This document shows, in pieces, positions 18,136 through 27,009 of a stretch of 42,134 nt of DNA. How positions within the stretch are numbered: position 1 is the stretch's first letter; every line of letters starts with the position of its first letter. Made by a program: the position numbers and the translations under genes. The notes under the pieces are model-generated. The model was not told where the DNA came from and searched no databases. It saw only the letters and a program-made list of their open reading frames with translations. This DNA is from Patescibacteria group bacterium (lineage in GTDB: Bacteria > Patescibacteriota > Gracilibacteria > UM-FILTER-43-11): positions 1 through 42,134 of the forward strand of contig JAHJBZ010000075.1 of NCBI GenBank assembly GCA_018813295.1. The letters are read 5' to 3'.

Positions 18136-18708
18136 ATGAATAAAAAAGAATCTAAGGCTATTATACCAGTAGAAAGCATCGAAAGAACAATTTATGTCAT
18201 TCGTGATCATAAAGTTATACTTGATCAGGACTTGGCTATTCTTTATGGGGTTCCAACCAAACGATTAAATGAGCAAGTTCGCAGAAACATCAACCGTTTT
18301 CCTGAAGATTTTTCATTCCAGCTAACAAAAGGAGAATGGGATTTTTTGAGGTGCCAAATTGGCACCTCAAACGAAAATATTTTGAAGTCGCAAATTGCGA
18401 CTTCAAGTTGGGGTGGTCGTCGCAAACTACCATTTGTTTTTACAGAACACGGAGCTCTAATGGCAGCTAATATTCTAAGGAGCAAACGCGCAATCAGTGT
18501 AAGCATCGAAATAGTACGTGCATTTATTAGACTACGCCAAGCACTCGCATCACATGAAGTACTTACAAAAGAATTGCAAGAAATAAAAGAATTTGTATTA
18601 AAGAATTCCAATAAAAACAATCGTGAATTTCAGCATATTTGGAAAGCAATTGAAAAATTAACTGACAAACCAAAAGAACAACAAAAAATTGGTTTTAATT
18701 TAGGCTAA
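18136..18708 (+). CDS. ORF6N-domain protein (paralog of 4876-5475)
   Basis: ORF opens at TTG 18127; ATG at 18136 preferred; TIYVIRDHKVILDQDLAILYGVPTKRLNEQVRRNINRFPEDFSFQLTKGEW...WGGRRKLPFVFTEHGALMAANILRS. Confidence 0.9.
   Translation: MNKKESKAIIPVESIERTIYVIRDHKVILDQDLAILYGVPTKRLNEQVRRNINRFPEDFSFQLTKGEWDFLRCQIGTSNENILKSQIATSSWGGRRKLPFVFTEHGALMAANILRSKRAISVSIEIVRAFIRLRQALASHEVLTKELQEIKEFVLKNSNKNNREFQHIWKAIEKLTDKPKEQQKIGFNLG
18345..18371. repeat. Intragenic palindrome 1 of ORF6N gene 2
   Basis: TTTGAGGTGCCA-AAT-TGGCACCTCAAA, perfect 12-bp arms. Confidence 0.95.
18381..18407. repeat. Intragenic palindrome 2 of ORF6N gene 2
   Basis: TTTGAAGTCGCA-AAT-TGCGACTTCAAG, 11 of 12 arm pairs. Confidence 0.9.
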
Positions 18709-18714
18709 TATCAA

Positions 18715-18741
18715 CTTGAAGTGCCAAATTGGAACTTCAAG
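18715..18741. repeat. Extragenic palindrome resembling the ORF6N intragenic palindromes, between convergent genes
   Basis: CTTGAAGTGCCA-AAT-TGGAACTTCAAG, 11 of 12 arm pairs; between the ORF6N stop (18708) and member 8 stop (18743). Confidence 0.9.
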
Positions 18742-18742
18742 A

Positions 18743-20395
18743 TCAGTACACTTCCTTCAAATAACACTGCTCACAATAAACTTCCTCAGGACAATCGGGC
18801 GGATAAGTGCTTTTTATCTCTTTTTTACATTTATTGCACTGCCTGCTAAACAAGTTTAAAGGATTTCGTAATTCAAAACGAATTCTATGACGACAAGTGG
18901 GACAATGATGTGGAATTGGTAAATTTATTTCACGATAAAATTTCAATTCCTGCGCAATAACTTTGTAATTCTTACCACAATCCACGCATGCCAAAATTTC
19001 TTTAGTAATATCATCTCCAATATCTTTAATATTATCCGGAATCTCACTAATGGTAGCAACTTGATAGTCTTTTGCATCTTCTTCACGCCAACCATAACCT
19101 AATTCCAAAGCCTGCTCTTTTGTTAATGGGAAGAAATCCATAGCAGCACTTTCATTGTAGGCAAATAGAAAAAGTGAAAATGGAAAGAACCTACCCCATT
19201 CCCCCGATCCGCCTGGAGCGGACATATGTTCTATGATTTTTCCTTTCAAATCTTCATATTCCTCCTTTGAATATTGTTTATTTAAAATGCAATATTTTTT
19301 ATGCTGTAAACCAATACACCCAAAGCAATCGTTACACGCATTACAACTATCACAATATCGCAAAGTGCCTGAATACCAAGTGTAAGTACAAAAAGCTATA
19401 TCTTTTGAGCCTCTGGTTACAGCGCTTTGGTAAACCCCTTCGCACCCCTGCCACCCGGCAGAGTAGGAATTCTGAATTATTTTTGATTTAGCCATTGATA
19501 CGGAATTCACACCCTCTTCACTATCAAAACTTTCAAAACAATTGTCACAATTCCTACAATTATAAAGGTGATCTCCGGTAACATTTTCACAATTTAAATT
19601 ATGAACAAAGCGATGAACAGCTTTTTTTCGTATCTCCAGATAATGCTGATAAGCTTTTTGCCAAGTAGCCCATGAGCCATCTAGGGTTTTATTTTTAATA
19701 TCTTCAAACTCTTCTTGCCTGCAAGGTTTATTAAACAATTGATAACTCTGATCGGTTAAATTCGTGCAAAACAAACAATGATCACAGCCCTTGAGCTGAA
19801 AAGAAAAATGACATTCATTACAATTATTAGACTCCTCAAGCATCACACATCCGTATCCCTTATTTACACTAATGCAGTTATAGCAGAGTGTACTTTCATT
19901 GGTATACATAGAATCAACAACATCCTTGTCGAACGTCATCCAATAAGAGTAATGCATATCCTCGCACTGATGAACAAGGGAGTTTAAATAGCAATTTCGC
20001 GATTCGCGAATATGACTGTTATAGTCACAGTTCTCACAATTAAAAACCGTAGTCCCCTCTCTGGGAACTGCTTTTTGGAGTTCAGCGAATTGCTCAAAAA
20101 ATGGGCGGTTAAAATCATAATCCTTGCCATAATCAAGTGCATCCCAATCACTCCCCCACCACACTTCATTTTTGTAAACGGTAAAAGGGCTATTGGGAGG
20201 ATATGCACTGATTATTTCATCACCACTAGAATCGCACTTTCTTCGATAAAGCTTCCACTCATTCCGTGTAGCCATTATATTGCGTAAACGACATTGGCGA
20301 CATGTATCGGATACGGGCACGCCAAGCTGGTCGCAATAAGCTTTTTCTTTATCTGCAATTTCAAACGATGATTGGCACTGTTTACAGTTTTGCAT
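18743..20395 (-). CDS. Cys-rich array family protein, member 8
   Basis: 550 aa; MQNCKQCQSSFEIADKEKAYCDQLGVPVSDTCRQCRLRN...; C-module keeps CVDCGKNYKV and CPTCRHR. Confidence 0.9.
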   Translation of the reverse strand: MQNCKQCQSSFEIADKEKAYCDQLGVPVSDTCRQCRLRNIMATRNEWKLYRRKCDSSGDEIISAYPPNSPFTVYKNEVWWGSDWDALDYGKDYDFNRPFFEQFAELQKAVPREGTTVFNCENCDYNSHIRESRNCYLNSLVHQCEDMHYSYWMTFDKDVVDSMYTNESTLCYNCISVNKGYGCVMLEESNNCNECHFSFQLKGCDHCLFCTNLTDQSYQLFNKPCRQEEFEDIKNKTLDGSWATWQKAYQHYLEIRKKAVHRFVHNLNCENVTGDHLYNCRNCDNCFESFDSEEGVNSVSMAKSKIIQNSYSAGWQGCEGVYQSAVTRGSKDIAFCTYTWYSGTLRYCDSCNACNDCFGCIGLQHKKYCILNKQYSKEEYEDLKGKIIEHMSAPGGSGEWGRFFPFSLFLFAYNESAAMDFFPLTKEQALELGYGWREEDAKDYQVATISEIPDNIKDIGDDITKEILACVDCGKNYKVIAQELKFYREINLPIPHHCPTCRHRIRFELRNPLNLFSRQCNKCKKEIKSTYPPDCPEEVYCEQCYLKEVY

Positions 20396-20504
20396 GTTTC
20401 TATTGTGGAGCTATGGTGGAACCCGCCTTAGGCGGGGTGGCGCTATTGTAGTTTTATCCACTATTGCGCTACGCGAAGTGGCTCCACAATTGCGCCACGA
20501 TTGG
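20396..20504. repeat. Intergenic hairpin spacer, different sequence family
   Basis: ATTGTGGAGC (20402-20411)/GCTCCACAAT (20481-20490); internal CCCGCCTTAGGCGGG (20422-20436). Confidence 0.8.
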
Positions 20505-22157
20505 TTAATAAACTTCCTTCAAATAACACTGTTCGCAATAAATTTTTTCAGGACGATCAGGTGAGTAAGTAGTTTTTATATCTATAGTACATTTGCCACA
20601 CTTCCTATCATAAATATCCCGCCTGTTTCTAATATCCATTCGGGCAATCCTTCTGCACTGAAAACATTGGTGAGGTAGAGGATAACCCTGTTTTTTGTAA
20701 AACTTCAATTCCTGCTCAATGATTTTATAATTCTTTTTACAGCTCTCGCATGCAATCACTTCATTTATAATTGTATCCGGAACATCATTAATATTATCGG
20801 GAATTTCCTTCAAAGTTTCCTGGCCATAAGTGCCAGGCAAATCATCTTGCCACTGCCAACCGTTTTTTAAAACCTCTTCTTTCGTTTTTGGGTACCACAA
20901 TTGTGCAGTAGTTTCGTTATAAGCTGACTGACTATATTTAATAGGTAAAAACTCACCCCACTCTCCATCGGCTTTCATCTTCTCAATAATCTTTTTCTCT
21001 AAATCTTTATATTCGGATTCGGAGTATTGCTTATTTAGTATGCAAAATTTACTTCTCTGAAGTCCAAAACATCCAAAACAATTTTTACTGGTATAGCAAT
21101 CAATGCAATAAGTTAAATCTGACACCTGCCAAAGACACAGATAACAAAAACGAATATTGTAAGCATTTGTTCCGATCATTGCACCTTCATAACAAAGCTC
21201 AGCCTCAACACCATATTGATAGATATCATAACAATACTTAACGCCCAATTGCATCTGGCTACAGTATTTTGAGTGTTCCATATCGCTACAATCAAAACAA
21301 TACATAGCATCATGCGCATTGAATAAATGGTCTCCAAAGCTGTCTTCACAATTGATCATCCGGAGCGCCTTCTTTGGCATTTTTAAAAAGAAATCCGTTG
21401 CCAGTTTTTTTAACTTTTGAGTTCCAGAATAAGTATTTACATTAAATTGCGCCAAAAATTTTTCATAATCCTCCTCGGTATAAGGTTTGTTATTAATGTA
21501 ATAACGTTTATTTTTCAAACCCACACACCCAAAACAATTCTTACAATCAGTGCAGTCTTGTAAAAAGTAACTATCAGCACAATTTGTACAATCCTGAGAC
21601 CAGGCAAGTTTATAACATTTCTTAACGTCGACACATTCATAACATAATTCAGAGTCATGACAGTAATGCACATCAACACAATTCAAAGCCTTCTTTACGC
21701 CATAACCGTAATAGCAATTTTCAGCAAATGTAGCATGAAAAAGCATGTAACAATTTCTTTCCTGACCAGCATGATGAGTATATTCGCTATTTTCATTACT
21801 AATATCGGTTGATACACAGCAATGAGGAACTTTTAACTCCAGTTCATGAAGCTGATCGAATATGGAACGATTCAAATCAAGATCCTGAGCATATGCATTA
21901 GACGTCCATTTATCGCTCCACCAGCAATCAACACAATAAACAGGCCGAGGATCTTTTGAATTAAGTTGCGAAATTACCCTTTTGCCGCAAAGCTGGCACT
22001 TGTTTGGATAAAGCATCATCTCATTACACCACGCCATACGCCTCATCTCACGACAATCCGGACACCAGGTTGGTTCAGGCACATCCATCTTATTATAAAA
22101 CTCCCGATCTTTATCGGTAATCTCGAAACTCTGTGAACATTGTTTACAATTTTTCAT
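20505..22157 (-). CDS. Cys-rich array family protein, member 9
   Basis: 550 aa with 45 Cys by hand count; all CxxC pairs of both terminal modules retained (CKQC, CPDC, CQLC, CVDC; CESC, CFQC, CGKC, CEQC). Confidence 0.9.
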   Translation of the reverse strand: MKNCKQCSQSFEITDKDREFYNKMDVPEPTWCPDCREMRRMAWCNEMMLYPNKCQLCGKRVISQLNSKDPRPVYCVDCWWSDKWTSNAYAQDLDLNRSIFDQLHELELKVPHCCVSTDISNENSEYTHHAGQERNCYMLFHATFAENCYYGYGVKKALNCVDVHYCHDSELCYECVDVKKCYKLAWSQDCTNCADSYFLQDCTDCKNCFGCVGLKNKRYYINNKPYTEEDYEKFLAQFNVNTYSGTQKLKKLATDFFLKMPKKALRMINCEDSFGDHLFNAHDAMYCFDCSDMEHSKYCSQMQLGVKYCYDIYQYGVEAELCYEGAMIGTNAYNIRFCYLCLWQVSDLTYCIDCYTSKNCFGCFGLQRSKFCILNKQYSESEYKDLEKKIIEKMKADGEWGEFLPIKYSQSAYNETTAQLWYPKTKEEVLKNGWQWQDDLPGTYGQETLKEIPDNINDVPDTIINEVIACESCKKNYKIIEQELKFYKKQGYPLPHQCFQCRRIARMDIRNRRDIYDRKCGKCTIDIKTTYSPDRPEKIYCEQCYLKEVY

Positions 22158-22243
22158 AATTCCTAATTGGCAGACTCGTTGTTGGACTTATTGGTGGACT
22201 TATCGATTAGTTCAACTATTAGTCCTACGATTAGTCCATCTAT
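22158..22243. repeat. Intergenic spacer made of iterated direct and inverted ~15-nt words
   Basis: GGACTTATTGG / TGGACTTATCGATTAG and complementary CTATTAGTCC / CGATTAGTCCA. Confidence 0.75.
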
Positions 22244-23920
22244 TTAGTAGACCAACTCGAGATAGCACTGCTCACAGTATACCTTCTCAGATCTATCAGG
22301 TGAATATGTAGTTTTAATGTCCGCACTACATTTATCGCATTTCCTATCCCAAAGATTACGAGGATTACGTAACGCCATCCTGTCTAAATGACGCTGGTCA
22401 GGACATCGGCGTGGGATTGGAAGATTAAATTGTTTATAGAAATTAAGTTCCTGAGGAATAATTTTATAATTCTTGCCGGTAACCTCACAAACCAAAATAG
22501 CCTTACAAATATCATCTTGGGTGTCTTCGATACGATCTGGTATTTCGTATACAGGACCTTTGTATGATTTAATCTCAATGTCTTTTTGCCATCTCCAACC
22601 CTTCTTTTTAACCTCTTCTTCGGTCATAGGATAGTGAAGGTTGGCAATAGTTTCGTTGTATGCAAACGGAGAACATTCCATTGGGAAAAATTCACCCCAC
22701 TCTCCTGTCCTCTTCATATGTTCAATGATTTTCGGTACAAGCTCTTCGTACTGTTCTTTTGTATATTGCTTATTTAAAATACAGTACTTTTTCTTACGAA
22801 GAGAAATGCATCCAAAACAATTTTGATCACCAAGCATTAGATCGCAATAATATAAATCGGAATGTGTTTCCCATGAATTCATACAAAAAGCACATTTATT
22901 CAATTGATAAGCAGAGCTAACCATCTCATAACAAAGCTCGCTTTTTCCTCCAAAAAAATCCCAATCATAACAATCTTTCAACCCACCGCCTCCTATGTAA
23001 GAACAATATTTACAATCCTCTAAATCGTTAGAATCAAAACAGTACTCAGAATTTCTAGAGTCTTTTAGATAATTACCCAAACAATTTTCACAATTTAAAT
23101 TTTCCAAAAATTTTCGAGGGAATTTCAAAAACAATTCCTGAGCTTTCTTTTTCGCTGCCTGAAAAACAGCATAAGACGAGAAAATCTCTTTCCTCTTTTG
23201 TTCAAATTCCTCTTTGGATACCTTTTCATTAAAAATGCAGTACTCCGCATTGGTTAAGTTGATACAAAACATGCAGTTTTTACTGCTTTGCATGTTATAG
23301 CAATACGCAAGACCGGATGAATTCTCTACCTTTTGACAGTAAAAACACTCATGGCTTTTGTAGACATCAGTACATTCATAACAGAATTTACAATCATCCA
23401 TGAAATCAAAATCAAAACAGTTAAAATTCCTGAGAGCAGTTCTTCCATAAGCACATTTTTCATTATAGTCCGCTGTATATATGAGGTAAGAATCTTTATT
23501 GCCAAGAGCGATATTTGTGTAAGCACTGTTTTCACTATTAATAACAGAAAGTGACATGCGTGGAACTTTTAACTGAAGCTCTTTGAATTGCTCGAAAAAA
23601 GGACGTGAAAAATCAAAATCCTGACCATAGTCGATTGGATCCCATTTATCACTCCACCATTCCTCCTGATCGTAAACGGTATAAGGAGATTCAGGTGCAA
23701 ACATAGTTACCATTTGTTTACCGGTAAGATCACATTTGCGATGATAAAGACTGCGCTCATTACGAAAGGACATACGACGTTGTGATCTACATGGCGGACA
23801 GAGTGTAGGTTCCGGAATGGGAAACTTCTTTCCGCCTATTTCAGGACTAACTCTTTCATAGAAATCACGATCTTGATCTGTGACTTCAAAGGAATTGTTA
23901 CATTGTTTGCAAGTTTTCAT
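22244..23920 (-). CDS. Cys-rich array family protein, member 10
   Basis: 558 aa; MKTCKQCNNSFEVTDQDRDFYERVSPEIGGKKFPIPEPTLCPPCRSQRRMSFRNERSLYHRKCDLTGK...; ends CDKCSADIKTTYSPDRSEKVYCEQCYLELVY. Confidence 0.9.
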   Translation of the reverse strand: MKTCKQCNNSFEVTDQDRDFYERVSPEIGGKKFPIPEPTLCPPCRSQRRMSFRNERSLYHRKCDLTGKQMVTMFAPESPYTVYDQEEWWSDKWDPIDYGQDFDFSRPFFEQFKELQLKVPRMSLSVINSENSAYTNIALGNKDSYLIYTADYNEKCAYGRTALRNFNCFDFDFMDDCKFCYECTDVYKSHECFYCQKVENSSGLAYCYNMQSSKNCMFCINLTNAEYCIFNEKVSKEEFEQKRKEIFSSYAVFQAAKKKAQELFLKFPRKFLENLNCENCLGNYLKDSRNSEYCFDSNDLEDCKYCSYIGGGGLKDCYDWDFFGGKSELCYEMVSSAYQLNKCAFCMNSWETHSDLYYCDLMLGDQNCFGCISLRKKKYCILNKQYTKEQYEELVPKIIEHMKRTGEWGEFFPMECSPFAYNETIANLHYPMTEEEVKKKGWRWQKDIEIKSYKGPVYEIPDRIEDTQDDICKAILVCEVTGKNYKIIPQELNFYKQFNLPIPRRCPDQRHLDRMALRNPRNLWDRKCDKCSADIKTTYSPDRSEKVYCEQCYLELVY

Positions 23921-23950
23921 ATATTAGGTAGTTAAGTGATTTCGAGAAAC

Positions 23951-24016
23951 AGAATATCATATATTTTCAATCAAGTCAAGAGCATGTTGACTTGTTTCAA
24001 CAATATATGCTATAAT
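23951..24016. promoter_or_regulatory. Back-to-back divergent promoters with -35 boxes in an inverted repeat
   Basis: CAAGTCAA (23972-23979) N7 TTGACTTG (23987-23994); plus: TTGACT-N18-TATAAT (24011-24016); minus: TTGACT-N17-TATTCT (23956-23951). Confidence 0.65.
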
Positions 24017-24098
24017 TTAGGTAGAAATTTTATTTTAAATAAACCATTCACTCAATATTTATCTTTTTCTGTTGAACCAACTCAACAACAAATAAACT

Positions 24099-24246
24099 AT
24101 GATAATCGAGCAGCCTTTGCTGGCTCCATGGTTATACCTGGAGTCAGCAAAGCACATTAATACCCATGATAATCGAGCAGCCTTTGCTGGCTCCATGGTT
24201 ATACCTGGAGTCAGCAAAGCACATTAATACCCATGATAATCGAGCA
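24099..24246 (+). repeat. 67-bp tandem duplication (2 copies plus 14 bp of a third) carrying a hairpin; the third partial copy is the trmB-like start
   Basis: ATGATAATCGAGCA at 24099, 24166 and 24233; hairpin CTTTGCTGGCTCCA...TGGAGTCAGCAAAG at 24115-24152 and 24182-24219. Confidence 0.95.
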
Positions 24247-24994
24247 AGAATTAACAAATTTAGGCCTTACAAAGGAAGAATCAAAGGTATATCTGTCTAT
24301 ACTCGAGTTAGGCGGATCTTTTGTCAGCGCCATAGCCAGGCGTGCTGGGGTTAATAGATCCACGTGCTACCACACATTGGATAATCTGGTTAAAAAAGGA
24401 CTTGTTAGCTCTTATCAAAAAGGCAAAGTTCTGCATTTTACAGCAGAAGATCCAAACCGCTTTATGCAAATGGCAGAGGAGCGCGTAGAAAAAACAAAAG
24501 ACCTTATCCCCCAGCTTATTTCACTTTCCAACACCCTGGCCTTCAAACCAAAGATTAGGTTTTACGAAGGCATTGAGGGGATTAAAAGTATTTTTGAAGA
24601 CATTTTAACCACGAAAGAAGAAGTACTCGGTTACACAAGTATCAAAGATGTGGGAAAACTTATCCCCGACTACTTTAAACGCTATTGCCATAAGAAAGTA
24701 AAAAACGGTATTAAAACCAGGTACATTACCCCGGCAACAGAAGAAGGCGTAGATATGATCGATGAGTATTATCCAAAAAAATATGACCCAAATTTACTGG
24801 AAGTATTAATGGTTAACCCCAAGGAATTTAACTTTCAAAATGAAATTGCAATCTATGGAAACAAAGTCGCCATTATCTCGTTAAATCCGGACGAATTAAT
24901 CGGCTTAATCATTGAAAGCAAAACCTTTTCAGATAGTATGAAGTCATTTTTTGACCTCGCATGGCTAGGTGCAACTGCATTCGTAGCCCGATAG
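24233..24994 (+). CDS. TrmB-family HTH transcriptional regulator (paralog of 4028-4789)
   Basis: 253 aa; MIIEQELTNLGLTKEESKVYLSILELGGSFVSAIARRAGVNRSTCYHTLDNLVKKGLVSS; extensive identity to the first copy. Confidence 0.85.
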   Translation: MIIEQELTNLGLTKEESKVYLSILELGGSFVSAIARRAGVNRSTCYHTLDNLVKKGLVSSYQKGKVLHFTAEDPNRFMQMAEERVEKTKDLIPQLISLSNTLAFKPKIRFYEGIEGIKSIFEDILTTKEEVLGYTSIKDVGKLIPDYFKRYCHKKVKNGIKTRYITPATEEGVDMIDEYYPKKYDPNLLEVLMVNPKEFNFQNEIAIYGNKVAIISLNPDELIGLIIESKTFSDSMKSFFDLAWLGATAFVAR

Positions 24995-25085
24995 GATAGA
25001 TTTACTAATATCGAACATGGATTTTATAATTTTGAAGTACTTATAAAATATAAAATCATCATTCAACATTATTAAATCAGAATAT

Positions 25086-25115
25086 TTGACGATATTAAGA
25101 AGCCGGGGGTATAGT
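25086..25115 (+). promoter_or_regulatory. Predicted pckA promoter
   Basis: TTGACG (25086-25091), 18 nt, TATAGT (25110-25115), upstream of ATG 25141. Confidence 0.5.
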
Positions 25116-25140
25116 AAAAAGCGTCCTTAAATAATAAAAA

Positions 25141-26727
25141 ATGTTTTTCGACCCCAAAGAGCTAGAAAAGGTTAATATTTTTGCTAAAGGAAAAGTCTAT
25201 AGCAATTTCAGTTTTGAGCATTTGGTGGAAGAAGCGATTATCAGGCGCGAAGGTAAACTAAGTAACACAGGGGCATTGGCAGTTAAAACAGGACGTTACA
25301 CCGGGCGGGCAGCAAAAGCTCGTTTTATTGTTAAAGATAAATTTAAGAATGAAATTGATTGGGGGGAAGTTAATAAACCGATTAGCCAAGAAGTTTTTGA
25401 TCATCTTTACCAAAAAGTCACAAAATATCTTTCAGAAAAAGACACATTATTCGTTTTCGACGGATATGCCGGAGCCGACAAAAAACATAGCCTTAACGTG
25501 AGAGTGGTTAATGAGCTTGCCAGCCAAAACCTATGTATCAGAAACATGCTTCTTCGTTATAAGCACGAGGAATTAAAAAACTTCAAACCGGATTTTACAT
25601 TATTGGTTGCCCCGAACTGTAAATCCGATCCGGATACGGACGGAACCGGTACCGACGCCTTTGTGATTATCAATTTAAGTAAAAAAATAATCTTAATTGG
25701 AGGAACCGGATATGCAGGAGAGATGAAAAAATCAATCTTCTCAGTTATGAATTTTTTGATGCCAAAACAAGGCGTACTACCAATGCACTGTGCTGCAAAT
25801 GCAACTGAAGATGGTGATATGGCTTTATTTTTTGGACTTTCTGGTACAGGAAAAACAACCCTTTCAACCGATAAAAAAAGAAAGCTGATCGGGGATGACG
25901 AGCACGGATGGAGTAAGGATGGAGTTTTTAATTTCGAAGGTGGTTGTTATGCAAAATGTTACAAATTGGAACAAAAGCATGAACCACAAATCTACAAAGC
26001 CATGCAATTTAAAGCGGTGGTAGAAAATGCAATCATGAATCCGCTGGATAGAACTTTTGATTTCTACGACAAAAGTATTACTGAAAATGGAAGAATTTCA
26101 TATCCGTTAGACTTTATTCCAAACGCAGTTAGATCAGGACTGGGCGGACATCCAAAAACAATCATCTTTTTAACAGCCGATGCATTCGGAGTGCTTCCAC
26201 CTGTTGCAAAATTAAATGACAAGCAAGCCATCTATCATTTCCTATCTGGATACACCAGTAAGCTAGCGGGGACGGAGGATGGGATCGTGGAACCGCTTGC
26301 AGTTTTCTCCCAATTCTTCGGAGCTCCATTTATGCCATGTCATCCTCATGTATATGCTGACCTTTTTGGTAAGTATCTAAAAAAATATAAACCAAATGTC
26401 TTCCTTATCAACACCGGCTGGACAGGTGGGGGTTTTGGAATTGGCAAACGCATAAGCATCAAAAATTCACGTGCAATGGTAAATGCAGCTCTTGATGGAA
26501 AATTTGATAAAGTGAAATATAAAACACATCCAATTTTTAATTTAGATATGCCAGCAGCCTGCCCACAAGTAGATGCAAAAATACTGGAACCATCAAACAC
26601 CTGGAAAAATAAAGACGAATACAAAAAACAAGCCAACAAACTCGCAAAACTATTCACCGAAAACTTCAAACGCTTCAAAAACATCCCAAGTACAATTGTT
26701 GAGGCTGGGCCTCATCCTGTTAAATAA
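25141..26727 (+). CDS. pckA: Phosphoenolpyruvate carboxykinase (ATP)
   Basis: 528 aa; GRYTGRAAKARFIVKD, LPMHCAANATEDGDMALFFGLSGTGKTTLSTDKKRKLIGDDEHGWS, NTGWTGGGFGIGKRISI signatures. Confidence 0.97.
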   Translation: MFFDPKELEKVNIFAKGKVYSNFSFEHLVEEAIIRREGKLSNTGALAVKTGRYTGRAAKARFIVKDKFKNEIDWGEVNKPISQEVFDHLYQKVTKYLSEKDTLFVFDGYAGADKKHSLNVRVVNELASQNLCIRNMLLRYKHEELKNFKPDFTLLVAPNCKSDPDTDGTGTDAFVIINLSKKIILIGGTGYAGEMKKSIFSVMNFLMPKQGVLPMHCAANATEDGDMALFFGLSGTGKTTLSTDKKRKLIGDDEHGWSKDGVFNFEGGCYAKCYKLEQKHEPQIYKAMQFKAVVENAIMNPLDRTFDFYDKSITENGRISYPLDFIPNAVRSGLGGHPKTIIFLTADAFGVLPPVAKLNDKQAIYHFLSGYTSKLAGTEDGIVEPLAVFSQFFGAPFMPCHPHVYADLFGKYLKKYKPNVFLINTGWTGGGFGIGKRISIKNSRAMVNAALDGKFDKVKYKTHPIFNLDMPAACPQVDAKILEPSNTWKNKDEYKKQANKLAKLFTENFKRFKNIPSTIVEAGPHPVK

Positions 26728-26729
26728 AT

Positions 26730-26999
26730 CTAATTTACTTCATTATAATAACACTCCTCACAATAAATAATGTAAGGAGAATTTTTTGGATATGTGCTTT
26801 CCAGATCTTTGTCGCACTTATCACATTTACGCTGATACAATTTACGCTCATTCCTTAAAGATTTTCGTCTGTTCCTGCGGCATTCATGGCAGTTAGAAGG
26901 TGTGGGAAGTTTCTTTTTTTCATAAAAAGACTGTTCCTGGGGAATAATTAAAAATTCTTTTTTACATCCCTGACATTTTTTTGTGACACTATCCTTCAT
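26730..26999 (-). CDS. Stand-alone zinc-ribbon module of the Cys-rich family
   Basis: 89 aa; CQGCKKEFLIIPQEQSFYEKKKLPTPSNCHECRRNRRKSLRNERKLYQRKCDKCDKDLESTYPKNSPYIIYCEECYYNEVN matches the terminal modules. Confidence 0.8.
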   Translation of the reverse strand: MKDSVTKKCQGCKKEFLIIPQEQSFYEKKKLPTPSNCHECRRNRRKSLRNERKLYQRKCDKCDKDLESTYPKNSPYIIYCEECYYNEVN

Positions 27000-27009
27000 G
27001 CTAAATTAT

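Noticed and set aside
2180-23920. Array as collapsed or duplicated assembly repeats
   Set aside because: Paralogs are highly divergent outside short motifs and have different spacers, so misassembly of near-identical copies is unlikely
2180-23920. Diversity-generating retroelement targeting the paralogs
   Set aside because: No reverse transcriptase ORF or template repeat is visible; variation is spread along the proteins
24099-24246. Possible CRISPR array
   Set aside because: Units are directly contiguous 67-bp tandem copies with no unique spacers and no cas genes nearby
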